Source: Corallococcus macrosporus DSM 14697
GTDB taxonomy: Bacteria > Myxococcota > Myxococcia > Myxococcales > Myxococcaceae
Assembly: GCF_002305895.1 (NCBI RefSeq)
Contig: NZ_CP022203.1
Coordinates: 1,032,501 to 1,096,500, forward strand
Reading direction: 5' to 3'
DNA length: 64,000 nt
Position numbers and translations under genes: made by a program. This document shows positions 42,101 through 48,218 of the stretch, one piece after another. Position 1 is the stretch's first letter. Every line of letters starts with the position of its first letter. The notes beneath the pieces are model-generated. The model saw nothing but the letters and a program-made list of their open reading frames with translations. It did no database searches and was not told the origin of the DNA.

Positions 42101-43513
42101 CACTCGCAGTCCGTGCCCAAGCAGGTGACGTCCGTCAAGCGCGTCCGGGCCATGTCCGCGGGCGCGCACCACGTGGTGGCGCTGGGGGAGGACGGCGCGG
42201 TGTGGACGTGGGGCGACAACACGTTGGGGCAGCTCGGGGATGGCACGTCGGCGCCCACGTGGATGTGGCCCCGGCAGGTGCCGGAGCTGCGGGACGTGGA
42301 GGCGGTGGCCGCCGGTGAGCAGTTCTCCGTGGCCGTGCTCGTGGGCGGCGGCGCCCACGCCTGGGGCAGCAATGAGTACGGCCAGCTCGGCGATGGGAAG
42401 ACGGGCCCGCGGCTGACGCCGGTGCAGGTGCGAATCGAGGCGTCCAAGCTTCGCCAGCCGGTGCGCACCGTGCGCGCCTGGGCGCAGCACGCGGTGGCGC
42501 TGATGGCGGATGGCACCGTGCAGGCCTGGGGTGACAACGCGCATGGCCAGCTCGGGGACGGCACCACCGAGCGCCGCGCCGCGCCCGTCGTGGTGCGCGG
42601 ACTGACGGGCGTGGTGGCCGTGTCCACGGGCGCCTGGCACTCGCTGGCGCTGCGCAGCGACGGCACCGTGTGGGCGTGGGGGGCCAATGGCTTCGGCCAG
42701 CTCGGAGACGGGACGACGCTCTCCCGCACGACGCCCGTGCGGGTGGCCGGGCTCCAGCGGGTGGTGGCCATCGGCTCGGGGGGCTACCACGCGCTGGCGG
42801 TGCGCTCGGACGGCTCGGTGTGGGCGTGGGGCTACAACGCGTTCGGCCAGTTGGGGGACGGCACCGCGGAGTCCCGCCTCCTGCCCGTCCGCGTGGAGGG
42901 CCTGTCGAACGTGACGTCGGTGGCGGGCGGGGACCACCACTCGCTGGCGCTGCTGGCGGACGGCTCCCTGGCGGCGTGGGGCAACAATGCCTCCGGCCAG
43001 CTTGGAGACGGCACCGGCACCACCCGGTACTCGCGCGTGTGGGTGAAGGGCGTGGACGGCGTGGTGGAGGTGCGCGCGGGCGCGGCGCACACGCTGGCGC
43101 TGCGCGGCGACGGCGCCGTCTGGACGTGGGGCGACAACACGCACAGCCAGCTCGGAGCCGGCGACGACAGCACGCGGACGCGCATCGTGCCCCGGCCCGT
43201 GCCGGGCCTCGCCGGGGTGACGGCCATTGGCGCGGGGGCGCGGCACTCGTTCGCCGTGGGCCCCAAGGGCACCGTGTGGGCCTGGGGCCGCAACTCGCAC
43301 GGGCAGCTCGGGCTGGGAGACAACGCGAACCGGGCCGAGCCCCTGCGCGTGAAGGAGCTGGCGGAGGTCTCCGTGGTGTCGGGCGGAGCGGACTTCTCGC
43401 TGGCCATGCAGCGGGACGGCACGGTGTCGAGCTGGGGCTCCAGCCTGCACGGCGCGCTGGGCCTGGGCACCGCGGGGCAGCGCTCGTCACCGGGGCAGGT
43501 GGCGCTGCCCTGA
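39140..43513 (+). CDS. RCC1-repeat (beta-propeller) lipoprotein
   Basis: This 1457-residue surface protein has lipobox LLVAC with Cys 25. It consists almost entirely of about 51-residue RCC1/BLIP-II-type repeats, each with the core W-A/S-W-G-x-N-x-x-G-Q-L-G-D-G and a following V.AVAAG..HSLAL segment. I count 28 copies of the W-G-x-N..GQLG motif; RCC1 propellers have seven blades, so this equals four complete propellers. There is no catalytic domain. Such proteins act as protein-binding scaffolds; BLIP-II inhibits beta-lactamases, but no partner can be named here. ATG 39140 has GAGGAG upstream, and the signal peptide starts directly after. Confidence 0.87.
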   Translation: MAPDMLAGTRRLVTFLVSALLLVACEPTGELAALEQPRAARTQRITVTAPPMRIAAGSQHSLYVSPTGTVWAWGGNTSGQLGGEATPLQRLAPAPLPSPRDIVSVVSGEAHSLALDEAGTVWAWGGNSSGQLGDGTTTDRVTPMQVAGLTDVVAVAAGDFHSLALRGDGTVWAWGTNFHGQLGRGHTEPGLTPEPVPGLEGVVALAAGFDFTLAVMDDGTVRAWGSNSSGQLGDGTFTQRLSPVEVAHISGISAVAAGTYHALALGKDGGVWTWGANSSGQLGDGAWSDRAVPARVPGLERVKAVASMDASSLALLEAGSVLAWGANGSGQLGDSGTDDRATPGEVPGLRSVAAVVGGAQHALALRGDGTLWAWGGGLAGQLGHGGSERHVVPAPLLRLADVASMATGSFHSLAALGDGSVWSWGRNTYGQLGDGTTAERHAAVRVEGLSGIRGVAASGHHSLAVGTDGTVWAWGRNAAGQLGDGSTRDRARPVVVSGLTSVVAVATGGSHTLALRGDGTVWAWGYNALGQLGDGTTVDRLTPVRVARLDSVVAVAAGTYFSMALRSDGTVWAWGEGFEGQVGDGGGVQRLFPVQVAGLTNITRVAAGSAHALAVRGDGTVWAWGDNGEGQLGDGTWTDRFRPVQVPGLTGITAVSGGRSHSMALHGDGTVRAWGYNGYGQLGDGTFTSRVRPAVVPGLSGIQALHPSHLHVLALHADGTLRGWGYNRFGQLGLGAAGWSSRPVQVQGLGRVDRLAVGRAHALMVRADGAVLAWGENASGQLGDGTTTHRAGPVRVRGVPCVRSVASGVRHSLALACDGSVWAWGANGRGQLGDGTTASRVVPARVDGLQGAVAVAAGGDASLALLADGTAWAWGANAHGQLGDGSTADRAVPGPLKLPSNIMSVALGETHGLAAGEDGALWAWGANGSGQLGEGSTTPSPTPVRVKGLEGVASVSAGRAFSLAVRQDGTAWAWGANPSGQLGDGTNHSQSVPKQVTSVKRVRAMSAGAHHVVALGEDGAVWTWGDNTLGQLGDGTSAPTWMWPRQVPELRDVEAVAAGEQFSVAVLVGGGAHAWGSNEYGQLGDGKTGPRLTPVQVRIEASKLRQPVRTVRAWAQHAVALMADGTVQAWGDNAHGQLGDGTTERRAAPVVVRGLTGVVAVSTGAWHSLALRSDGTVWAWGANGFGQLGDGTTLSRTTPVRVAGLQRVVAIGSGGYHALAVRSDGSVWAWGYNAFGQLGDGTAESRLLPVRVEGLSNVTSVAGGDHHSLALLADGSLAAWGNNASGQLGDGTGTTRYSRVWVKGVDGVVEVRAGAAHTLALRGDGAVWTWGDNTHSQLGAGDDSTRTRIVPRPVPGLAGVTAIGAGARHSFAVGPKGTVWAWGRNSHGQLGLGDNANRAEPLRVKELAEVSVVSGGADFSLAMQRDGTVSSWGSSLHGALGLGTAGQRSSPGQVALP
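39293..43500 (+). repeat. 28 tandem coding repeats of about 150 bp (RCC1 units)
   Basis: The repeating unit is visible in DNA as GTGTGGGC(C/G)TGGGG.. followed by GG(C/G)CAGCT(C/T)GG(C/G)GA(T/C)GG every 147-160 bp. Copies are diverged at the DNA level but share long identical stretches, so the array is a likely substrate for recombination. Degenerate first and last units match the ends of a propeller array. Confidence 0.8.
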
Positions 43514-43524
43514 CGCGGGCGGCC

Positions 43525-43689
43525 TCAGAGCGTCCTGCGGGCGGTCCGCAGCCGGACCCGGTACTTCTTGGCCGGCCGGGTCCGCGGCCGGGCCCGGTAC
43601 GTGCCATGCGCGCGCCGGGCCGGGCGGGAGCGCCGGCTGATGCTCTTCCTGCGACCCGCGCCGGGGGTGCGTCGACGAGGAGCTCTCAT
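43525..43689 (-). CDS. Small Arg-rich basic protein
   Basis: This 54-residue frame (start MRAPRRRTPGAGRRKSISRR, end VRLRTARRTL) is over a third Arg/Lys, with no Cys and few hydrophobic residues, like a nucleic-acid-binding tail or a tiny ribosome- or DNA-associated protein. It begins 20 bp after the stop of the gene at 43710-44309 on the same strand, so co-transcription is plausible. The ribosome site is weak. The opposite strand shows no better frame. In G+C-rich DNA Arg-rich frames can arise by chance, so this call is tentative. Confidence 0.42.
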   Translation of the reverse strand: MRAPRRRTPGAGRRKSISRRSRPARRAHGTYRARPRTRPAKKYRVRLRTARRTL

Positions 43690-43709
43690 GGGTGCATCCG
43701 TCGCGCGCG

Positions 43710-44309
43710 CTACGGCTTCACCGTGCCCGCGAGGGGACCCACCAGCTCGGAGCCAATCTGCCGCCACTCCTGCGCGTAGGCGCCGCGCGCGAACGAGCGC
43801 AGGTCCTCGAGCGTCACCGTGCCCCGGGTGATGGCGGTGTCCAGCGCGCGCACCACGGCGTTGCGGTGCGGCTGCTCGACGTAGGGGTTGCCTTCGCGGA
43901 ACACCTCGCCGAAGAGCGACTCCAGCCGGCCGTCCTGCTTCAGGCGCTCCACGATGCGGGCCTGCGAGGCCGGCTCGTGCGCGTGCGCGTGCAGCATGGC
44001 GGAGGCGAGCCCGCCCTGGGCATCCGCCTGGTCCGGGAACTCGGAGAGCAGCTCCAGCTCCGCGTCGGCGCCCGCGATGGCGGTGGCGTCCAGGGACGGG
44101 GGCGGCGGGGCCGTCACGCCGCGCTGCGCGGGGCGCCGGTCCGGCTCGAAGTCGCTGCGGCCCTGGAAGGGCTGCACCGCGCGGTGGGCCTGGACGCCCT
44201 TCGCTCCCTGACTCGCGGTGCTGGACGCCGGCCGCTCCGGGCTGCTGGCGCGCTCAGGCGCCGGGCCCTTGGGAGAGGACGGACGGTTACCACCATCAAT
44301 GCGGGACAT
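43710..44309 (-). CDS. Uncharacterised protein with disordered N-terminus
   Basis: I do not recognise this 199-residue protein. The first 75 residues are Ser/Pro/Arg-rich and probably disordered (MSRIDGGNRPSSPKGPAPER). The rest is helical and acidic, with ALDTAITRGTVTLEDLRSFARGAYAQEW near the end and ASAMLHAHAHEPASQARIVERLKQDGRLESLFGEVFREGNPYVEQPHR-like charged stretches. There is no signal peptide or membrane segment. Short proteins with such Ser/Pro heads are common in myxobacterial genomes, sometimes as secreted effectors. A CTGGAG ribosome site precedes ATG 44309. A tiny Arg-rich frame follows on the same strand. Confidence 0.65.
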   Translation of the reverse strand: MSRIDGGNRPSSPKGPAPERASSPERPASSTASQGAKGVQAHRAVQPFQGRSDFEPDRRPAQRGVTAPPPPSLDATAIAGADAELELLSEFPDQADAQGGLASAMLHAHAHEPASQARIVERLKQDGRLESLFGEVFREGNPYVEQPHRNAVVRALDTAITRGTVTLEDLRSFARGAYAQEWRQIGSELVGPLAGTVKP

Positions 44310-44450
44310 GGGGGGCTCCAGGGATGGGGCCCGGCGCGGACAGCGCCCCGGGAATTCCCATGTAGGTTATCGGGCGCGGTACGGCGCCAGTTGCGTCCAG
44401 CCCCAAAGGTGGGTCCGCGAGGACGCCTCGGCACGGCGGGCCTGGCCGCG

Positions 44451-45536
44451 TCAGCGCCCGGAAAAACGTAGTGACTTCCCGTGCTTGGCGGGCAGGGGAG
44501 GGAAGTGCCGCTCCAGTCCGTGCACCAGGTCCTCCCGCCACGCCGGGTAGTTGTGGCCACCGCTGTACGCCCGGAGCTCCACCTGGTGCCCGGCTTCTGA
44601 GAGCACGGGAGCGAGGCGGCGGTTGCCCTCCAGCAAGCCCTCGAAGCGGCCGCAGTCCAGCCAGACGTCCAACGGGCGGCGAGGCGGCTGCCGCGCCAGG
44701 TCGAAGACGACGAAGTCATGGCCCTCCACCGTGAAGGCCCCGGATTGGGACAGCACCCGGCCGAAGACGTCCGGCATGCGCAGGCCGGTGTACAGCGCCA
44801 TCAGCCCGCCCAGCGAGGCGCCCAGCACCGCGTGGGCACCGGGGCTTCGCCGCTCATCCACCAGCGACAGCTTCTGTCGCGCCAGCGGCAGCACCTTCCA
44901 CTTCAAGAGCCCCACCGTGTACTCGCTGCACGCGTACTCCATGCTGCGCGTCTCGCCGCCGTTGCACACGAGCGCCAGCGCCACCGGGCGCATGCGGCCT
45001 TCGGCCACCAGGGTGTCCACCATCTCTGGCAGGCGGACGCGGCGCAGGTAGTCCTCGCCGTCGTACGCCACCAGCAGCGGCACCGGCGCGTCCGTGGGCG
45101 GCGCGTACAGGTACACCCGGCGCTGGCCCGGCAGGTCCACGTCCCCCGTGTCCACCACGTGCCGCGTGACGCGGCCCCGGGGCGCGCCGCGCGGATGCCG
45201 GGCGGGCAGCGTCGAGCGGGCCCGGGGCATGTGGAACGAATGGTTGATGCCGCCGAAGCCATTGTCGGACGGGTGGCGGTTGAGCGGGTCCTCCACGCGC
45301 CGTCCGCGCGGGTCCTCCAGCGCGTATTCGACGTAGGCGTCGGGCGGCAGCGTCAGCGCGCGGGTCCACAGCCCGGGCGCCACGCGCTTGAGGGGCAGCG
45401 GCTTGCCGCGCCAGTCCTGGAAGTCACCCTGGACGAAGACGGGGCCCCGGCCACGCCACACGAAGGTGGCGGTGTCCGGGTCGATGACGGGGGTGCCCTC
45501 GGCGCGGGCCCGCGCCTCCAGTGTCTTCGCGTCCAT
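44451..45536 (-). CDS. Cytosolic Fes-like esterase with N-terminal E-set domain
   Basis: This 361-residue enzyme repeats the architecture of the lipoprotein at 29324 without a signal peptide. An E-set/CBM48-like domain (FVWRGRGPVFVQGDFQDWRGKPLPLKRVAPGLWTRALTLPP) is followed by an alpha/beta-hydrolase esterase domain with nucleophile GASLGG, Asp in VWLDCGRFEG and His in YSGGHNYPAWRE. This is the pattern of enterochelin esterase (Fes) and related enzymes that cleave ferric siderophores inside the cell. No siderophore genes lie nearby, so the substrate is unproven. It lies 9 bp after the epimerase gene on the same strand, part of a run of three genes (thioredoxin-like, epimerase, esterase). Confidence 0.83.
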   Translation of the reverse strand: MDAKTLEARARAEGTPVIDPDTATFVWRGRGPVFVQGDFQDWRGKPLPLKRVAPGLWTRALTLPPDAYVEYALEDPRGRRVEDPLNRHPSDNGFGGINHSFHMPRARSTLPARHPRGAPRGRVTRHVVDTGDVDLPGQRRVYLYAPPTDAPVPLLVAYDGEDYLRRVRLPEMVDTLVAEGRMRPVALALVCNGGETRSMEYACSEYTVGLLKWKVLPLARQKLSLVDERRSPGAHAVLGASLGGLMALYTGLRMPDVFGRVLSQSGAFTVEGHDFVVFDLARQPPRRPLDVWLDCGRFEGLLEGNRRLAPVLSEAGHQVELRAYSGGHNYPAWREDLVHGLERHFPPLPAKHGKSLRFSGR

Positions 45537-45545
45537 CCGCGCAAC

Positions 45546-46451
45546 CTATGCCAGCAGGTCGCGCAGCGCTCCGTCCAACTCCGGGTGACGGAACACGAAG
45601 CCCGCCTCCTGGGCCCGCTGGGGCAGCACGCGCTGGCCCTCCAGCACCACCTTGGCCATCTCCCCCAGGGCCGCCTTGAGGACGAAGGCGGGCACCCGCA
45701 CCATGGACGGCCGCCCCAGCACATGCCCCAGCAGGTGCGCGAAGTAGGCGTTCGTCACCGGCGTGGGCGCGGTGGCGTTCACCATGCCCTCCACCTGGGG
45801 GTGGGCCAGCAGGAACAGCAGCAGGTCCCTGGCGTCCTCGCGGTGCACCCAGCTCACGAACTGCTCGCCGCTGCCCACCGGGCCGCCCGCGCCCACGCGG
45901 AAGGGGGGCAGCATCTTGTGGAGCGCGCCGCCCTCCGGGTGCAGCACCACGCCCATGCGCACCACCGCCGTGGCGATGCCAGACTCGCGCGCCTGCATGG
46001 CCTCCGCCTCCCAGTCCACGCACACGCGGGCCAGGAAGTCGTCCCCCGGAGGGCACTCCTCCGTCAGGGGCTCCGCGCCGCGCGTGCCGCCGTAGTAGCC
46101 AATGGCCGACGCCGACAGGAACCGCTTCACCGTGCCCGCGCCACGCATCGCCGCCACCACCGCCCGCGTGCCCTGCACCCGGCTGTCATGGATGCGGCGC
46201 TTCCCCTCATGCGTCCAGCGCTGGGCCACCGGCTCGCCCGCCAGGTGGATGACGGCCTCCGCGTCCGCCAGCGCCTCGGGCGGCAGGGGCGCGCCGGCGT
46301 CGAAGGGCGCCCCCGTCACCCCGGCGGGCAGCCGGGCAAGCGCGTGTTCAACGCGCCGGGTCAGCACGTGGACCTGGTGTCCACCCTCCAACAAACCCTG
46401 GACAAGCCCTGGACCCAGGAAGCCGCTCGCGCCGGTGATGGCCACCTTCAC
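45546..46451 (-). CDS. TIGR01777-type NAD-dependent epimerase (YfcH-like)
   Basis: This 301-residue extended short-chain dehydrogenase fold protein begins with the nucleotide-binding GASGFLGPGLVQGLLEGGHQV. It has VIHLAGEPVAQRWTHEGKRRIHDSRVQGTRAVV and the SASAIGYYGG segment holding the catalytic Tyr region, and ends with the family's DUF1731-like tail (VRVPAFVLKAALGEMAKVVLEGQRVLP). This group (E. coli YfcH, human SDR39U1) has no proven substrate. Its start overlaps the stop of the thioredoxin-fold gene by 4 bp, so they are translationally coupled. It lies on the minus strand, facing away from the carotenoid operon. A 20-bp segment within it resembles the carotenoid promoter. Confidence 0.87.
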   Translation of the reverse strand: MKVAITGASGFLGPGLVQGLLEGGHQVHVLTRRVEHALARLPAGVTGAPFDAGAPLPPEALADAEAVIHLAGEPVAQRWTHEGKRRIHDSRVQGTRAVVAAMRGAGTVKRFLSASAIGYYGGTRGAEPLTEECPPGDDFLARVCVDWEAEAMQARESGIATAVVRMGVVLHPEGGALHKMLPPFRVGAGGPVGSGEQFVSWVHREDARDLLLFLLAHPQVEGMVNATAPTPVTNAYFAHLLGHVLGRPSMVRVPAFVLKAALGEMAKVVLEGQRVLPQRAQEAGFVFRHPELDGALRDLLA

Positions 46452-47011
46452 GGGGTGGGCTCCTCGGGCGCGGGGGCGTTGAGGTCCACGCCCACCAGGC
46501 GGCTCAGGACGGCGAAGAAGGCCGTCAGCTCATCCGGCTTCATCCGCCCCGAGTGCTGGTAGACGAGGGCCCCCTTCTCATCCAGGAGCACGACGTTGGA
46601 GGTCTTCACCGGCAGCTTCCAGGGCGCCTTCCCCATCGTCCCGTCCATGTCCACCAGGATGGGCACGCCCACCTTCTTCTCCTCGTCCCGGACGAAGGAC
46701 AGGGCGATCTGCCGGGCCGGGAAAAAGTCGAAGTTCTGAAGGTTTGCGACCGCCAGCACCCAGGCGGCGTCCAGAATCCCGCGCTCCTGTCCCCGGGCGA
46801 ACAGCTCCTTCTTCAGGGTGGAGTTGAGCTTGGTCGAGTCCTTGTCCTCGTAGAACAGAATGACGGGTTTCCCGCGCCACTTGGAAAGTCGGACCTCCTT
46901 TCCCGCCGAGGTGCGTAACGTCGCGTCCACCGGCTCCGGGGCCGGTGCCGCGCCCAGGGCGCTTCCAGCGGCCAGGGACACGGAGAGCGCACCTGCGATC
47001 CACGCCTTCAT
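46448..47011 (-). CDS. Periplasmic thioredoxin-fold protein without CxxC
   Basis: This 187-residue exported protein has a signal peptide (MKAWIAGALSVSLAAGSALG). A redoxin-like domain follows: LSKWRGKPVILFYEDKDS, where AhpC/TlpA-like proteins carry their Cys, then FVRDEEKKVGVPILVDMDGTMGKAPWKLP with the conserved Val-Pro, and VVLLDEKGALVYQHSGRM. No Cys remains, so it cannot act as a thiol reductase; it resembles redoxin-like proteins of unknown role such as YtfJ. ATG 47011 has AGAGG upstream. The start is only 18 bp from the carotenoid operator, so the divergent promoters probably overlap and CarA may affect both. Confidence 0.75.
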   Translation of the reverse strand: MKAWIAGALSVSLAAGSALGAAPAPEPVDATLRTSAGKEVRLSKWRGKPVILFYEDKDSTKLNSTLKKELFARGQERGILDAAWVLAVANLQNFDFFPARQIALSFVRDEEKKVGVPILVDMDGTMGKAPWKLPVKTSNVVLLDEKGALVYQHSGRMKPDELTAFFAVLSRLVGVDLNAPAPEEPTP

Positions 47012-47029
47012 GAGGGGACCTCTGTGTAC

Positions 47030-47047
47030 AAGGTTATCGCAAACCTT
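47030..47047. promoter_or_regulatory. Inverted-repeat operator of the carotenoid operon (probable CarA/CarH site)
   Basis: AAGGTT-N6-AACCTT forms a perfect interrupted palindrome 11 bp upstream of the -35 hexamer. Position and form match the bipartite operator described for the M. xanthus carB promoter, where CarA binds a palindrome first and a second site overlapping -35. Here CTTGACAAG over the -35 region (47057-47065) is itself palindromic and could be the second site. Confidence 0.65.
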
Positions 47048-47057
47048 AGACATACCC

Positions 47058-47087
47058 TTGACAAGCTCTGGACGCAAACGCTACCTC
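47058..47087 (+). promoter_or_regulatory. Housekeeping-type promoter of the carotenoid operon
   Basis: TTGACA at 47058-47063 is a perfect -35 element. After 17-18 bp comes CTACCTC, a weak -10 element (TACCTC at 47082-47087). A repressor bound at the flanking palindromes would block polymerase. The crtE start lies about 30 bp further, after a strong GGAGGAAAG ribosome site. Confidence 0.6.
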
Positions 47088-47125
47088 TAGGAATCAAAGG
47101 AACAGGACCTTCGGAGGAAAGAAGC

Positions 47126-48211
47126 ATGGCACTCACGCTTCCCGATGCGCAGCCACCGACGGGCCTGCTTCCTTTGGAGCAAGCCTGGCTGCAGCTTGTC
47201 CAGGCGGAGGTGGAGACCTCGCTGGCGGAGCTGTTCGAGCTCCCCGACGAGGCCGGCCTGGACGTTCGTTGGACGCGGGCGCTGACGCAGGCCCGGGCCT
47301 ACACCTTGCGGCCCGCCAAGCGGCTGCGCCCGGCGCTGGTGATGGCGGGGCACTGCCTGGCGCGAGGCAGCGCGGTGGTGCCCTCCGGCCTGTGGCGCTT
47401 CGCCGCGGGGTTGGAGCTGCTGCACACCTTCCTGCTCATCCACGACGACGTGGCGGATCAGGCGGAGCTGCGGCGGGGCGCCGCGTCCCTGCACCGGATG
47501 CTGGCGCCGGGGCGGGCGGGGGAGGACCTGGCGGTGGTGGTGGGGGACCACCTCTTCGCGCGCGCGCTGGAGGCCATGCTGGGCTCCGGCCTGCAGGGCG
47601 TGGCGGGCGTGGTGCAGTACTACCTGGGCGTGTGCCGCCACACCGCGGCGGGGCAGTACCTGGACCTGGACCTGGGGCGCGCGCGGCTTTCGGAGGTGAC
47701 GCTCTTCCAGACGCTGCGCGTGGCGCATCTCAAGACGGCGCGCTATGGCTTCTGCGCCCCGCTGGTGTGCGGGGCCATGCTCGGCGGGGCCAGCAGGGGC
47801 CTGGTGGAGGGGTTGGAGCGCGTGGGCCGTCACGTCGGTCTTGCCTACCAGCTTCGGGACGATTTGCTGGGCCTTTTTGGTGATTCCAACGTGGCCGGCA
47901 AGGCCGCGGACGGGGACTTCCTCCAAGGCAAACGGACCTTTCCCGTGCTGGCCGCCCATGCCCGGGCCAGCGCGGCCGAGCGCGCGGAGCTGGAGGCCCT
48001 GTGGGCGCTGCCGGTGGAGCAGAAGGACGCGGCGGCGCTGGCCCGGGCCCGCGCGCTGGTGGAGTCCTGCGGCGGCCGGGCCGCGTGTGAGCGCATGGTG
48101 CTGCGGGCCTCCCGGGCCGCCCGCCGCTCGTTGCAGTCGCTGCCCAATCCCAACGGCGTGAGGGAGCTGCTCGACGCGCTCATCGCCCGGCTGGCCCACC
48201 GCGTGGCCTGA
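47126..48211 (+). CDS. crtE: Geranylgeranyl diphosphate synthase
   Basis: This 361-residue trans-prenyltransferase makes C20 geranylgeranyl diphosphate, the precursor of phytoene. It has the first Asp-rich motif DDVAD (107-111) in LLIHDDVADQAELRRG, the Lys/Arg substrate residues in RPAKRLRPAL, and the second Asp-rich motif in YQLRDDLLGLFGD near residue 246. The GRAGEDLAVVVGDHLFARALE segment is also typical. It is the first gene of the carotenoid operon, as in M. xanthus. ATG 47126 follows GGAGGAAAG; an in-frame ATG at 47024 lies inside the operator and is rejected. Expression should be dark-repressed through the upstream operator. Confidence 0.93.
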   Translation: MALTLPDAQPPTGLLPLEQAWLQLVQAEVETSLAELFELPDEAGLDVRWTRALTQARAYTLRPAKRLRPALVMAGHCLARGSAVVPSGLWRFAAGLELLHTFLLIHDDVADQAELRRGAASLHRMLAPGRAGEDLAVVVGDHLFARALEAMLGSGLQGVAGVVQYYLGVCRHTAAGQYLDLDLGRARLSEVTLFQTLRVAHLKTARYGFCAPLVCGAMLGGASRGLVEGLERVGRHVGLAYQLRDDLLGLFGDSNVAGKAADGDFLQGKRTFPVLAAHARASAAERAELEALWALPVEQKDAAALARARALVESCGGRAACERMVLRASRAARRSLQSLPNPNGVRELLDALIARLAHRVA

Positions 48212-48218
48212 GGACGCC

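Noticed and set aside
38699-43450. A 1583-codon minus-strand open frame with internal repeats opposite the RCC1 gene.
   Set aside because: Its repeats merely mirror the RCC1 repeats, and the residues fit no fold.
39293-43500. Regular 150-bp periodicity that might suggest a CRISPR or satellite array.
   Set aside because: The repeats are coding RCC1 units with continuous reading frame and no spacer/repeat dichotomy.
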